Source: Magnetococcales bacterium
GTDB lineage: Bacteria > Pseudomonadota > Magnetococcia > Magnetococcales > Magnetaquicoccaceae
Direction: 5' to 3'
DNA length: 64,000 bases
NCBI GenBank assembly: GCA_011089965.1
Contig: JAANAU010000014.1
Coordinates: forward strand, 1 to 64,000
Positions 24,570 to 34,006 of the stretch are shown piece after piece (within the stretch, counting starts at the first letter, position 1; every line of letters begins with the position of its first letter). The position numbers and the translations under genes are program-made. The notes beneath the pieces are model-generated. The model was not told the DNA's origin, did not search any database, and was given only the letters and a program-made list of their open reading frames with translations.

Positions 24570-26243
24570 ATGGCTGATCAGCAATACATCTTCACCATGC
24601 ATCGGATGTGCAAGGCGGTTCCGCCCAACCGGGTCATCTTGCAGGATATCTCCCTGTCGTTTCTGCCGGGTGCCAAAATCGGGGTGTTGGGTCTGAATGG
24701 TGCGGGCAAATCCTCGCTGCTGCGCATCATGGCCGGGATCGATACCGAATTCACCGGCGAAGCCAAGGCTGCCCCCGGCATTCGGGCCGGTTTTCTGCCC
24801 CAGGAGCCGCAACTCAACCCGGCCAAGGATGTGCGCGGCAACGTGGAAGAGGGGGTGATCGCAATCAAGGAGCTGTTGCAACGGTTCAATGAGGTCTCCG
24901 AAAAGTTCGCCGATCCGGATGCCGACATGGATGCGTTGATTCAGGAGCAGGCCACCTTGCAAGAGGCCATCGATCATCTGGATGGTTGGGAGCTGGACCG
25001 CAAACTGGACATCGCTGCCGACGCCTTGCGCCTGCCGCCCTGGGATGCGGATGTCTCCACCCTGTCCGGGGGCGAAAAGCGCCGTGTCGCCTTGTGCCGA
25101 CTGCTGTTGTCCGCCCCTGACATGCTGCTTCTGGATGAACCGACCAACCATCTGGATGCCGAATCGGTTGCCTGGCTGGAGCGTTATCTGCAAAACTACC
25201 CGGGAACGGTTGTGGCCGTGACCCATGACCGCTATTTCCTGGACAATGCCGCGGGTTGGATTCTGGAACTGGATCGGGGTCGCGGGATTCCCTGGAAAGG
25301 GAACTACACCTCGTGGATGGAGCAGAAGGATGCCCGTCTGATCCAGGAGAAACGGGAAGACGAGGCCCTGCACAAGCGGTTGCAGGCCGAGCTGGCCTGG
25401 GTGCGCTCCTCCCCTCGTGCCCGGCAGAGCAAAAGCAAAGCCCGGGTGCAGGCCTACGAGGAGTTGGCATCACGGTCACGGGAAATGCGCCGTGAGACCA
25501 ATACCCTGTTCATCCCGTCCGGTCCGCGCCTTGGGGGCAATGTCATCGAGGTGCAAGGGGTCAGCAAAGGTTTTGGCGGCAAACTGTTGATGGAGGATCT
25601 GTCGTTCATTCTGCCCCGGGGCGGCATTCTCGGGGTGATCGGTGGCAACGGTTCGGGCAAGACCACCTTCTTGCGCATGCTGACCGGAACCGAACAGCCC
25701 GACCAGGGGACCATCACCCTGGGCGAGACGGTCCGTCTGGCCTATGTGGATCAGAGCCGCAGCACTTTGAATCCGGACAAAACCTTGTGGGAGGCGGTGA
25801 GCGGCGGACTGGACATGCTCGATCTGGGCGGACGGGAGATCAACTCCCGGAGCTATGTCTCCTGGTTCAACTTCAAAGGACAGGATCAACAGAAAAAGGT
25901 CAAGGTGTTGTCCGGCGGAGAGCGCAATCGTGCCCATCTGGCTTTGGTGCTCAAGCAGAACGGCAATCTGCTGCTGCTGGATGAGCCGACCAACGATCTG
26001 GATGTGGAAACCCTGCAAGCCCTGGAAGAGGCCCTGGGCGATTTTGCCGGCAGTGCCGTGGTGGTCTCCCACGACCGGTGGTTTCTGGATCGCATCGCCA
26101 CCCACATCCTGGCCTTTGAAGGCGATTCCCGCGTGGTCTTTCTGGAGGGGAATTATCAGGAGTACGAGGCCGACCGCAAACGCCGTCTGGGTCCGGAAGC
26201 CGACCGGCCCCATCGCGTCCACTACAAAAAACTGGTCCATTGA
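24570..26243 (+). CDS. ettA: Energy-dependent translational throttle protein EttA
   Basis: ABC-F protein that binds the ribosomal E site and gates the first elongation step according to ATP/ADP ratio. The 557 residues have two ABC domains: Walker A1 GLNGAGKSS, signature LSGGEKRRVAL and Walker B LLLDEPTNHLD; then Walker A2 GGNGSGKTT, signature LSGGERNRAHL and LLLDEPTNDLD. The linker has the EttA-type EQKDARLIQEKREDEALHKR and ARQSKSKARVQAYEEL. It starts with MADQQYIFTMHRMCKAVPPN, which separates EttA from Uup and YbiT. Confidence 0.96.
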   Translation: MADQQYIFTMHRMCKAVPPNRVILQDISLSFLPGAKIGVLGLNGAGKSSLLRIMAGIDTEFTGEAKAAPGIRAGFLPQEPQLNPAKDVRGNVEEGVIAIKELLQRFNEVSEKFADPDADMDALIQEQATLQEAIDHLDGWELDRKLDIAADALRLPPWDADVSTLSGGEKRRVALCRLLLSAPDMLLLDEPTNHLDAESVAWLERYLQNYPGTVVAVTHDRYFLDNAAGWILELDRGRGIPWKGNYTSWMEQKDARLIQEKREDEALHKRLQAELAWVRSSPRARQSKSKARVQAYEELASRSREMRRETNTLFIPSGPRLGGNVIEVQGVSKGFGGKLLMEDLSFILPRGGILGVIGGNGSGKTTFLRMLTGTEQPDQGTITLGETVRLAYVDQSRSTLNPDKTLWEAVSGGLDMLDLGGREINSRSYVSWFNFKGQDQQKKVKVLSGGERNRAHLALVLKQNGNLLLLDEPTNDLDVETLQALEEALGDFAGSAVVVSHDRWFLDRIATHILAFEGDSRVVFLEGNYQEYEADRKRRLGPEADRPHRVHYKKLVH

Positions 26244-26268
26244 CCGGAATTCGAACCGACCCAGACAT

Positions 26269-26308
26269 GCGGCAGGCAGAAAAAAGAAGATCAGATTCCG
26301 CCTGCCGC
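26269..26308 (+). terminator. Inverted repeat between convergent genes
   Basis: GCGGCAGGC (26269-26277) and its complement (26300-26308) flank a 22-base purine-rich loop, between the ettA stop and the stop of the next minus-strand gene. The long loop makes it a modest terminator candidate for either side. Confidence 0.4.
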
Positions 26309-26316
26309 ACCCACGA

Positions 26317-26802
26317 TCACAAGAACTTGCGAAACCAGGAGCCTCCCGACCTGGCTGACTCCGGAATCTGACACTGTTCCCCATCCCAGGCAGGGACAGG
26401 TTCTGGTTTATACCGGGTGAAAACACGCCAGGGCAACACCCCGCCGCTGCCTCCACAGCCACATCCGGCCCGTCTGGGATGAAACACCTTGATGATCTCC
26501 GGATCCTCCATGCTCTGCACATAGACCATGGTGGTCCAGACCCCCCGCTCTTCGCGCAGGATCTCATCCACCATGCTGCCCAGTTGGCTCTGGACCGTCA
26601 CACCATCCACAGGCTGCTCGGGAAACGGTTGACGCGGCTCCAGCACATACCACCCATCGCGCCTGGCCACCTCAGCGCCCAAAGCCGTCACATCCGCAAG
26701 CCGGATCATCCCGTCAAAACGACCTTCCAGGCGATGATGGAAAGGAAGCGACGCGGCACCATTCATCTGTTCATTCATCTGTTCATTCATCTGTTCATTC
26801 AT
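26317..26802 (-). CDS. Unidentified protein with MNEQ repeats at its start
   Basis: The frame begins within a 12-base tandem repeat so that four in-frame ATG codons occur at 26802, 26790, 26778 and 26766, each encoding MNEQ (the last is followed by Gly in place of Glu). A TTG at 26829 would add nine residues. The body (about 160 residues) includes RRDGWYVLEPRQPFPEQPV, EERGVWTTMVYVQSMEDPEI and a Cys-rich GCGCGGSGG cluster. No signal peptide is visible and I do not know the family. It converges on ettA. Confidence 0.6.
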   Translation of the reverse strand: MNEQMNEQMNEQMNGAASLPFHHRLEGRFDGMIRLADVTALGAEVARRDGWYVLEPRQPFPEQPVDGVTVQSQLGSMVDEILREERGVWTTMVYVQSMEDPEIIKVFHPRRAGCGCGGSGGVLPWRVFTRYKPEPVPAWDGEQCQIPESARSGGSWFRKFL

Positions 26803-26806
26803 CTGT
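26761..26806. repeat. 12-bp tandem repeat, 3.8 copies
   Basis: Unit ATTCATCTGTTC on the plus strand, three perfect copies (26761-26796) and ten bases of a fourth. It spans the start of the minus-strand gene. Being a multiple of three, copy changes add or remove MNEQ units and start codons without frameshift. Confidence 0.95.
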
Positions 26807-26940
26807 CTTGTTTCCCAGCGCCCAAGCAAAGAACAACCCCATCCAGAATCCCGACAATGCGATCTTTACCGAATCAATGGATTCATTCTAGCATAGCGCA
26901 TACGTCGATTCAACGATGTCAACAAATGCAATTTTATCTT

Positions 26941-26969
26941 TTGATTTCATAAGATATCGATGATATGTT
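26941..26969 (+). promoter_or_regulatory. Candidate promoter for the MNT/HEPN pair
   Basis: TTGATT (26941-26946) and TATGTT (26964-26969) are 17 bases apart, each matching the sigma-70 consensus at four of six positions. The start of the nucleotidyltransferase gene is 130 bases downstream. The rest of the 26830-27098 gap holds nothing else I recognise. Confidence 0.35.
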
Positions 26970-27098
26970 ATGCGGATCGGGATTGGTTCTGAGATCTGTT
27001 TGGCCATTTCTCAGACGGAATGAATGTATACAGAGATCTCCATGTCCCGCTGAACCAACACACCAAGCAGATCCAGGCAGAGTCGGAGGAAGAGACCT

Positions 27099-27434
27099 GT
27101 GCCCATGTCGTATGAACTCCTGGTGAACGAAGCAGTGGCCCGGCTTGTCCGTGAGGTCGATCTGGAGAAGGTCATTCTGTTTGGTTCCCGTGCCCGTGGA
27201 GACGAACGGGCCGACTCGGATGTGGATCTGCTGGTGGTGGCATCCGAAGAGGTGATCCGTCAACATGGCAGAAGACGACTGCTGGCACGTTTCTGGTCTG
27301 CCATGGGACATTTGCCAGTCTCTTTTGATTTCTTACTGTTTTCACCCGATGAGATCACGCAATGGCAAGACAGCATCAACCATGTCATCAGCCGTGCCAT
27401 GCGCGAGGGACGGGTGGTTTATGAACGGGCTTGA
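27099..27434 (+). CDS. mntA: MNT-type minimal nucleotidyltransferase (antitoxin)
   Basis: A 111-residue protein of the minimal nucleotidyltransferase family. In HEPN/MNT pairs this protein neutralises the toxin, in studied cases by adding AMP to it. The signature GSRARGDERADSDVDLLVV gives the two metal-binding Asp, and a third Asp is in FDFLLFS, so catalysis is plausible. ATG 27105 (six bases into the frame) is an alternative start. The downstream HEPN gene overlaps its 3' end by 14 bases. Confidence 0.88.
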   Translation: MPMSYELLVNEAVARLVREVDLEKVILFGSRARGDERADSDVDLLVVASEEVIRQHGRRRLLARFWSAMGHLPVSFDFLLFSPDEITQWQDSINHVISRAMREGRVVYERA

Positions 27435-27822
27435 TCACGCATATGCCTTGTTGGACCTGGCCAGAGACGACCTCAAGGCGTGCCGTCAAATGGTACAGGA
27501 CCGTGAAAACTTTACCGATGCCATTTTCGGCTTTCATATCCAACAGGCCATTGAGAAAAGCCTCAAGGCTTGGCTTGCAGCCCTGGGTATCGAGTATCCG
27601 AAAACTCATTCATTGCATCGCTTGCTGATACTTTTGGAAGAAGCGCAGGCACCAATGGAAAGCTGTCATTGGGTAGAAGAGTTCAGCCCCTTCGCCGTGC
27701 AGTTCCGGTACGAATTTGACCCATGGGATGAACCGTTGGAGAGAAGCCATACCGTGAGGATGACGGAATCCCTGCTTGATCATGTGGCAACACAAATCCA
27801 ATTATTTTCAATACATAAATAA
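27421..27822 (+). CDS. hepT: HEPN domain protein (toxin)
   Basis: A 133-residue HEPN protein of the type typified by [35 protein letters not shown] 27421 lies within the MNT gene, and the overlap implies coupled translation. A clear RX4-6H ribonuclease motif of the kind seen in classic HepT is not obvious; the later [10 protein letters not shown] segment is typical of the pfam05168-like branch. It may therefore be a toxin with diverged chemistry or a non-nuclease partner. Confidence 0.85.
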   Translation: MNGLDHAYALLDLARDDLKACRQMVQDRENFTDAIFGFHIQQAIEKSLKAWLAALGIEYPKTHSLHRLLILLEEAQAPMESCHWVEEFSPFAVQFRYEFDPWDEPLERSHTVRMTESLLDHVATQIQLFSIHK

Positions 27823-27998
27823 AGGTTTACGATTGCCGCAAGCAAAAGGTCATCGTTTCAAATTCCATAACAACCCACCCTGTAAACAAATCAGTTGCGG
27901 CCACTCTTCGAGCAGCCATTCCTGTTCCAGCAATCCGCCAGTACCCCGTTGAAAAAACAAGTCGGCCATCAACAAACAAGGAATGCTCCCAACCCGGG

Positions 27999-28027
27999 TT
28001 GCTGCACCTGCTGGCCCATGCTATATT
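27999..28027 (+). promoter_or_regulatory. Candidate sigma-70 promoter of secA
   Basis: TTGCTG (27999-28004) and TATATT (28022-28027) are separated by exactly 17 bases, 53 bases before the secA start. Each box matches consensus at four or five positions. This also shows that the upstream extension of the secA frame (from 27999) is not translated. Confidence 0.55.
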
Positions 28028-28079
28028 GATAAAATTTTTCCATGTGGTTGCAGTCCCCTCTTCAAAGGATGCCCGTTCC

Positions 28080-30779
28080 ATGTTTGGTGCCATTGCCCGC
28101 AAACTCTTCGGATCCAGCAACGACCGTTATCTGAAAACGTTGCAACCCATTGTCAAGAAGATCAACGCTCTGGAACCGGAATTCGAGCGATTGAACGCCG
28201 GGGAACTGCTGGGCAAAACCGCAGAATTCAAGCAACGTCTGGCAGACGGGGCCACCCTGGACGATCTGTTGCCCGAAGCGTTTGCTGCGGTGCGTGAAGC
28301 CAGCAAACGTACCACCGGCATGCGTCACTTTGATGTCCAACTGGTGGGCGGCATGGTGTTGCACCAGGGCAAAATCGCAGAAATGAAAACCGGTGAAGGC
28401 AAAACCCTGGTCGCCACCCTGCCCCTCTATCTCAATGCCTTGACCGGTCTGGGTGCCCATCTGGTCACGGTCAATGACTACCTGGCCCAACGGGATGCAG
28501 CCTGGATGGGACAGATCTATACCGCCCTGGGCATGCGTACCGGCGTGATCATCCATGGTCTCGACGATCAGCAGCGCCGTGAAGCCTATCAGGCCGATAT
28601 CACCTATGGCACCAACAACGAATTCGGCTTTGATTTTCTGCGCGACAACATGAAATTCGCACTGGACGACATGTGTCAACGCCCCCTGAACTTTGCCATC
28701 GTGGACGAGGTGGACTCGATCCTGATCGACGAAGCCAGAACGCCGTTGATCATCTCCGGCCCCACGGACGACAACACGGATAAATATTACAAGGTGGATC
28801 GCATCATCCCGCTCTTGACCCGGGACACCCACTACACCCTGGATGAAAAGGCCCGCACCGTGATCTTCACCGAAGAAGGCACGGAACAGGTTGAAAACCT
28901 CCTGAAAGAGCGCGGCATCATCCGTGATGGCGGCCTGTACGATGTCCATAACGTCGAGATTGTCCATCATGTCAATCAGGCGTTGCGCGCCCACGCCATG
29001 TTTGAAAAGGATCGGGATTATATTATCAAGGATGGGGAGGTGGTGATCATCGACGAATTCACCGGGCGCATGATGCCAGGTCGCCGCTACTCCGACGGTC
29101 TGCATCAGGCCCTGGAGGCCAAAGAGGGGGTGGTGATCCAGAACGAATCCCAAACCTTGGCCTCGATCACCTTTCAAAACCTCTTCCGCATGTATGTCAA
29201 ATTGGCGGGCATGACCGGAACAGCAGATACCGAAGCCTCGGAGTTCCAGTCGATCTACAACTTGCAGGTGGTGGTCATCCCCACCAATCGGGACATGATC
29301 CGCAACGATGCCGATGATGTAGTCTTCCGCACCCAGACAGAGAAGATCAATGCCATCATCGAAGAGATCCAGGAGTGTCGGCAACGGGAACAGCCGGTAC
29401 TGGTTGGCACCATCTCCATCGAAAAGTCCGAAGAGTTGTCCAAACGTCTGAAACAGCTCAAAGTCCCTCACAATGTCCTCAATGCCAAACACCACGAACG
29501 CGAAGCCCAGATCGTGGCCCAGGCAGGCCGCAAAGGGGCGATCACCATTGCCACCAACATGGCGGGCCGTGGGACCGACATCCAGTTGGGCGGCAATCCG
29601 GGGATGCGCATCCAATCCGAAATCCCTACCTCGGCCACGCCCGAAGAGCGGGAACAGTGGATCGCCAAAATCCGCACCGAGTGCGCAGAAGAGAAAAAAG
29701 AGGTCATCGCTGCCGGCGGTCTGCACATCCTGGGCACCGAACGACACGAAGCCCGACGCATCGACAACCAGTTGCGCGGACGCTCCGGACGCCAGGGTGA
29801 TCCAGGCTCCAGCCGTTTTTATCTGTCGTTGCAAGATGATCTGATGCGCATCTTCGGCTCGGAGCGAATGGATGGCATGCTGCAAAAACTCGGCCTCCAG
29901 GAAGGGGAAGCCATCGTCCACCCCTGGATCAACAAGGCCATCGAGTCGGCACAGAAAAAGGTCGAAGGGCGCAACTTCGATATTCGCAAAAATCTGCTCA
30001 AATTCGACGATGTCATGAACGAACAGCGCAAGGTGATCTACGATCAACGGCGCGAGTTGATGGAGTCCGACGAAATCGTCGAGTTCACCCAGGAGATGCG
30101 TGAGGATCTGTTGGATCTGCTTCTGGAGGAGTCGATTCCCGAAGATGCGTATCCCGAGAACTGGAAGGCCAAAGAGTTTGCCGATGCCCTGTTGCGTCAA
30201 TTCGGCGTGACCGTGCCCATCACCGAATGGCAGGCCGAATCCGGTGTGACCCCGGCTGTTGTACGCGAGCGGACCTGGGAGAGAATCTGTGCCTACAATC
30301 AGACGCGCGAGGAGCAGATGGGCGCACCATTGATGCGCTATCTGGAAAAAGCCATTCTGTTGCAGGTGCTGGATACCCTCTGGAAGGAGCATCTGCTCAA
30401 CATGGACCATCTCAAAGAGGGGATCCATCTGCGCGGCTATGCCCAGAAAGACCCTCTGAACGAATACAAACGCGAGGCGTTCAACCTCTTTGACACCTTG
30501 CTGACCCGCATCAAGTCCGAGGCCATTGAGGTGTTGTGCCGGGTGGAGGTGCGTCAGACCAGTGAAGTGGAACGGATGGAGGCCGAACGGGCAGCGGCCC
30601 GCGACCGTCAACTCTCCATGAACCACCCCTCAATCGGTGGCTGGAATGGCGAAGAGGGAGAAGAGAGCCACGATGCCCACACCCCGTTCCGGCGTGAGGG
30701 CGACAAGATCGGACGCAATACCCCCTGCCCCTGCGGCAGCCAGAAAAAATACAAATACTGCTGCGGCAAGCTCAACTGA
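28080..30779 (+). CDS. secA: Preprotein translocase ATPase SecA
   Basis: SecA drives post-translational export through SecYEG. The start at 28080 ([16 protein letters not shown]) fits the family and follows AAGGA. The 899 residues include Walker [15 protein letters not shown], the DEAD-type [20 protein letters not shown], the preprotein crosslinking region, the helicase motif [34 protein letters not shown] and the helical scaffold. The C-terminus ends with the zinc-binding SEC-C motif [15 protein letters not shown], used for SecB and ribosome contact. A hairpin follows. Confidence 0.98.
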   Translation: MFGAIARKLFGSSNDRYLKTLQPIVKKINALEPEFERLNAGELLGKTAEFKQRLADGATLDDLLPEAFAAVREASKRTTGMRHFDVQLVGGMVLHQGKIAEMKTGEGKTLVATLPLYLNALTGLGAHLVTVNDYLAQRDAAWMGQIYTALGMRTGVIIHGLDDQQRREAYQADITYGTNNEFGFDFLRDNMKFALDDMCQRPLNFAIVDEVDSILIDEARTPLIISGPTDDNTDKYYKVDRIIPLLTRDTHYTLDEKARTVIFTEEGTEQVENLLKERGIIRDGGLYDVHNVEIVHHVNQALRAHAMFEKDRDYIIKDGEVVIIDEFTGRMMPGRRYSDGLHQALEAKEGVVIQNESQTLASITFQNLFRMYVKLAGMTGTADTEASEFQSIYNLQVVVIPTNRDMIRNDADDVVFRTQTEKINAIIEEIQECRQREQPVLVGTISIEKSEELSKRLKQLKVPHNVLNAKHHEREAQIVAQAGRKGAITIATNMAGRGTDIQLGGNPGMRIQSEIPTSATPEEREQWIAKIRTECAEEKKEVIAAGGLHILGTERHEARRIDNQLRGRSGRQGDPGSSRFYLSLQDDLMRIFGSERMDGMLQKLGLQEGEAIVHPWINKAIESAQKKVEGRNFDIRKNLLKFDDVMNEQRKVIYDQRRELMESDEIVEFTQEMREDLLDLLLEESIPEDAYPENWKAKEFADALLRQFGVTVPITEWQAESGVTPAVVRERTWERICAYNQTREEQMGAPLMRYLEKAILLQVLDTLWKEHLLNMDHLKEGIHLRGYAQKDPLNEYKREAFNLFDTLLTRIKSEAIEVLCRVEVRQTSEVERMEAERAAARDRQLSMNHPSIGGWNGEEGEESHDAHTPFRREGDKIGRNTPCPCGSQKKYKYCCGKLN

Positions 30780-30785
30780 TCCAGC

Positions 30786-30820
30786 CCGGATCCGGCAGTT
30801 TCACACCCTGCCGGATCCGG
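30786..30820. terminator. Hairpin between secA and cysC
   Basis: A perfect 13-base inverted repeat (CCGGATCCGGCAG and its complement, 9-base loop) between the convergent stops. It lacks a T tract on either side but is the only strong structure in the 47-base gap. Confidence 0.6.
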
Positions 30821-30826
30821 ATGTGA

Positions 30827-31429
30827 TCATGATCGGATGCTCTCCAACACCCCCATCACCTGGGCAACACAACTTTCCACAGAGTCACTGCCGGTATTCA
30901 GACGCAATTCACAGCTCTCCGGCGGCTCATATGGAGAGGAGATGCCGGTGAACTCCGGAATCAACCCCTGACGCGCCTTGCGATACAGCCCCTTGACATC
31001 GCGCTGTTCACAAATCTCCAAAGGACACTGACAATAAATCTCCAAAAAATCGCCGGGAGCCACCAGATCCCGCACTTTCTGACGATCTGCCTGGAACGGC
31101 GAGATAAAGCCGCACAACACCACCAATCCGGCATCGAGCATCAGTTTGGCCATCTCGCCGATGCGCCGGATATTCTCCACCCGGTCCTGATTGGAAAACC
31201 CGAGATCCTTGCACAACCCGTGACGGACATTATCGCCATCCAGTGCATAGGTCCGCATCTGCGCCTCATGCAACCGTTTTTCCACCGCATGGATCAAGGT
31301 GGACTTGCCGGATCCGGACAATCCGGTAAACCACAGAATGCGACCGCGATGACCATTCAAACGCTCCCGATCCGCACGACTCACCTGAACGACCTGCCAG
31401 ACTGTATTGGGACTCTTGATCTGTGACAT
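30827..31429 (-). CDS. cysC: Adenylyl-sulfate kinase
   Basis: CysC phosphorylates APS to PAPS, the sulfate donor for assimilation or sulfotransfer. The 200-residue protein has the P-loop GLSGSGKST (36-44), the DGDNVRHGL substrate motif, the FSNQDRVENIRRIGEMAKL segment and FISPFQADRQKVRD. The start at 31429 follows GGAAGAG. It is free-standing, not fused to CysN, and no other cys gene is near, so sulfation of a surface glycan is a possible use. Confidence 0.93.
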   Translation of the reverse strand: MSQIKSPNTVWQVVQVSRADRERLNGHRGRILWFTGLSGSGKSTLIHAVEKRLHEAQMRTYALDGDNVRHGLCKDLGFSNQDRVENIRRIGEMAKLMLDAGLVVLCGFISPFQADRQKVRDLVAPGDFLEIYCQCPLEICEQRDVKGLYRKARQGLIPEFTGISSPYEPPESCELRLNTGSDSVESCVAQVMGVLESIRS

Positions 31430-31570
31430 GGACTCTTCCCACTGAAATTGATCACAAAAGCCTTTCATGACGCGTACAACACCAACCCTTGGCGATTGCC
31501 ATCATTTCCTGTACCATCGCCAACCAGATTACCATAACACGCAACAGTTCCGATGGTGCAAGAGATACCA

Positions 31571-31825
31571 ATGGATCATGACTGGATTGCCCTGCCGGAA
31601 CAACGCCGCGCCATCCATCGACCCACGGGTTTGATATTGGAATTTCGTGCGGCAACCGATGGTTCCGGGGCCATGTCTGTGGACACCCCCAATCCGGAAG
31701 CTTTGCCGGAAGCCTGGCACGACCAGGCCGAAACCGTGATCCAAACCGCCTGGGCCATCTATGCTGCGGCCTCCGAAGAGGCGCTCAAACAGGAGTGGGA
31801 GTCGGATCACTCCGGAACCACGTAA
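31571..31825 (+). CDS. Small unidentified acidic protein
   Basis: An 84-residue frame starting at ATG 31571 with AAGAGA upstream. It contains DWIALPEQRRAIHRPTGLIL and EAWHDQAETVIQTAWAIYAA and is acidic, with no signal peptide. It overlaps the 3' end of the convergent apaH gene by 19 bases. No family is recognised; a natural-looking composition supports a real gene. Confidence 0.5.
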   Translation: MDHDWIALPEQRRAIHRPTGLILEFRAATDGSGAMSVDTPNPEALPEAWHDQAETVIQTAWAIYAAASEEALKQEWESDHSGTT

Positions 31826-32652
31826 CGGGAACATGGAACCTGCGTAACCGGCATGTCCGGATGATCCACACGGATGGCTGTCAGTTTGCCTCCGTACACA
31901 CAACCGGAATCCAAACCAATAAATGGATCATTGCGGGTCAAACCCGCCACAGCCCAATGACCATAAATGATCCGCCCTGGCCAGGCCAGCAGACGATGCC
32001 ATGGACGATACGGTGAGTCCGGGGTCAAACGAAAGGCCGTACCACTCGTTTCTCCCGGAATCGACCACACGATCCGACCATCCGAATGACAGATACGCAA
32101 CCGGGTCATGACAGCCAGGGCAAACTGGAGACGTTCCACCTCGGAGGCCGACTCTTGCGGTTCCCAATCCGGAAAATCAGAGCCAAACCCGGTCAGCAAC
32201 GTTCCGATGGTGGCATCATCACGCAACATTTTCTCCAGACGCCGCGCCCGTTCGATTGCCTGGGCCTGATCCCAACCGGGAAACAACCCGGCATGCACCA
32301 TGGAGACCCCCAACTCCGGATCATGGTGCATCAAAGGCAAGGCGCGCAACCAGGCATACAGCTCCGCACGATCTTCTGCCTGCTGCACGAATCCCATCTG
32401 TTTGGAAAAAGCCCGATCCGGGCAACCACTCAGACCGCTGACAGCCCTCAGTTCATGGTTGCCCATCAAGGTAACGGCCCGGTCTCCCAGATCCCGTACC
32501 AGACGCAAGGTTCCCAATGAATCGGGTCCACGATTGATGATATCGCCCACAAACCACAAACGGTCACGCCCGGGTTGGAATGCAATCTCCTTCAGGAGCA
32601 TTCGCAACTCAGACAGACAGCCATGCACATCCCCAATCGCATAAACAGCCAC
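31807..32652 (-). CDS. apaH: Symmetrical bis(5'-nucleosyl)-tetraphosphatase ApaH
   Basis: ApaH cleaves Ap4A into two ADP and removes Np4A caps from RNA. The metallophosphatase motifs are GDVHG (7-11), FVGDIINRGPDSL and LMGNHELRAV, followed by HAGLFPGWD and YGHWAVAGL. The 281-residue length is typical. The GTG start at 32652 has GAGAGG upstream. A CYTH protein gene lies 29 bases upstream, so the two are likely cotranscribed. Confidence 0.95.
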   Translation of the reverse strand: MAVYAIGDVHGCLSELRMLLKEIAFQPGRDRLWFVGDIINRGPDSLGTLRLVRDLGDRAVTLMGNHELRAVSGLSGCPDRAFSKQMGFVQQAEDRAELYAWLRALPLMHHDPELGVSMVHAGLFPGWDQAQAIERARRLEKMLRDDATIGTLLTGFGSDFPDWEPQESASEVERLQFALAVMTRLRICHSDGRIVWSIPGETSGTAFRLTPDSPYRPWHRLLAWPGRIIYGHWAVAGLTRNDPFIGLDSGCVYGGKLTAIRVDHPDMPVTQVPCSRYVVPE

Positions 32653-32681
32653 GTCCAGCCTCTCCCAGACAACTCACTGCA

Positions 32682-33167
32682 TCACTCGAACGATTCCCCC
32701 TGCCCCCACACGGAAAACGGGGCATGCACCAGATTGGCATTGAAGAATCTGGGATCCGTAGAGACCTCACGCCCAATCCAGGAAGGCAGTTCGATCTGTT
32801 GCCGTTCATCCGTCAACTCCACCTCGGCCATGATCAATCCCTGATTGGCTCCCCGGAACTCATCCACCTCCCAAACCAACTGCCCCACCGGGATGCGATG
32901 CCGGGTCTTTTCAATCCAGGGCCGTTCACACACTTGATTCAGGATGATCAAGGCTTCCTCTTTGGGGATTGCATACTCGAATTCCAGACGCGAAAACCCT
33001 TCAGAGACCCCTTTGATGGTCAAGGTCGCCTTGTCACCGGCAATCCGTACCCGCACCACCCGCTCCTTGACCGTGGAGAGAAATCCCTGTTGAAAGTCCA
33101 CCCCTTCCGCCAGGCCACGCCAACCATCATTTTTCACCAAGAAACGGCGTTCAATCTCTGTACCCAT
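32682..33167 (-). CDS. CYTH domain protein (inorganic triphosphatase-like)
   Basis: The start MGTEIERRFLV at 33167 places the conserved EIERRFLV strand at the N-terminus, the hallmark of CYTH enzymes. The 161-residue product forms the eight-stranded tunnel with alternating charged residues (RVVRVRIAGDKATLTIKG, RLEFEYAIP, WEVDEFRGANQGLIMAEVEL). Bacterial single-domain members hydrolyse tripolyphosphate or other triphosphates with Mg or Mn. ATG 33182 is an alternative start. Confidence 0.92.
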   Translation of the reverse strand: MGTEIERRFLVKNDGWRGLAEGVDFQQGFLSTVKERVVRVRIAGDKATLTIKGVSEGFSRLEFEYAIPKEEALIILNQVCERPWIEKTRHRIPVGQLVWEVDEFRGANQGLIMAEVELTDERQQIELPSWIGREVSTDPRFFNANLVHAPFSVWGQGESFE

Positions 33168-33190
33168 CTCCATCCACTCCATGATCGATT

Positions 33191-33940
33191 TTAGGGAATC
33201 AAATCCTCGGTCCAGGGATCATCCATGCCCACCAAAGGATCATCCCCCCGCAACACCGACGCAAACGCCAATATGGCCTGACGGGCACTGCCAATCGGAT
33301 AATAGTGCGCATCCCAGTTGTCGTTGCCTTCCCCATCATGCAAAGCAATCACATGGTCGAATTGCCAGGCTTCACGCATCTGATTCAAGGCATTGGCACA
33401 CCGCTTCTCGATCTCCTCCAGATCCCGCAAGGAGAGATAGGTTTTTTGTCTTGAGGCGCGATGCAACAACTTTCGCCGCTGAACTTCAGAAACAAACTTG
33501 TTGAGATCCGCTCCCAAAGGAACGGATTTGATATAAAGAATCTCTTCACGCGACAAGGGTGAAAGAAAAATCGAGACTGACGGAAACATCGAAAACAGAC
33601 CCGCCTCACGCAGCCGTCCAGGGACAAACGGATTGCCCTCAAAAAAAGGAATCAACCCGGAATCCAGAATCCGCTGGATCTGAGCCACTTCCAACGCCTG
33701 AAGCTCCCCATGCACATCCACGACAATAAAACCATCCTTGCCGCGTAATGCCTCGATCTCACCCCGGGGCCGAAAGAAACAATCCACCCCCTCCTCTTCT
33801 CCAGGTCTGGGTGGTCGATCATTGAACAGTACCAGTTGTTTGAAACGGGCCATCAATTCGGGATAAAACATCCGCATGGCCCGCACCAACGGTCCCTTGC
33901 CCACACACGACGGACCGGCCAGCAATACAAAACGCTGCAT
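33191..33940 (-). CDS. Guanylate-kinase-like P-loop NTPase
   Basis: A 249-residue protein starting MQRFVLLAGPSCVGKGPL at 33940, with GGAG at nine-base spacing. The P-loop GPSCVGKGPL and the following LVLFNDRPPRPGE segment recall the guanylate kinase fold and its GMP loop. The length and the C-terminal half (DHVIALHDGEGNDNWDAHYYPIGSARQAIL) differ from Gmk, so it is unlikely to be the housekeeping guanylate kinase. It lies 23 bases upstream of the CYTH gene. The real substrate is unknown. Confidence 0.65.
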   Translation of the reverse strand: MQRFVLLAGPSCVGKGPLVRAMRMFYPELMARFKQLVLFNDRPPRPGEEEGVDCFFRPRGEIEALRGKDGFIVVDVHGELQALEVAQIQRILDSGLIPFFEGNPFVPGRLREAGLFSMFPSVSIFLSPLSREEILYIKSVPLGADLNKFVSEVQRRKLLHRASRQKTYLSLRDLEEIEKRCANALNQMREAWQFDHVIALHDGEGNDNWDAHYYPIGSARQAILAFASVLRGDDPLVGMDDPWTEDLIP

Positions 33941-33967
33941 CCCAGTGAACTCCTTTTCAACATGGAC

Positions 33968-33997
33968 TCTTCCGGCCAGCATCACCCGACCGGAAGA
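33968..33997 (-). terminator. Small inverted repeat after the CBS gene
   Basis: TCTTCCGG (33968-33975) pairs with its complement (33990-33997). It sits between the CBS gene stop at 34007 and the next minus-strand start at 33940. There is no T tract, so attenuation is only possible. Confidence 0.3.
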
Positions 33998-34006
33998 AGA
34001 TACTCC

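Noticed and set aside
26761-26806. Tandem repeat considered as a CRISPR array
   Set aside because: Units are 12 bases with no spacers between them and are translated as MNEQ.
28062-30626. 854-residue frame opposite secA
   Set aside because: secA is certain on the plus strand; the antisense frame is a GC-rich codon-bias effect.
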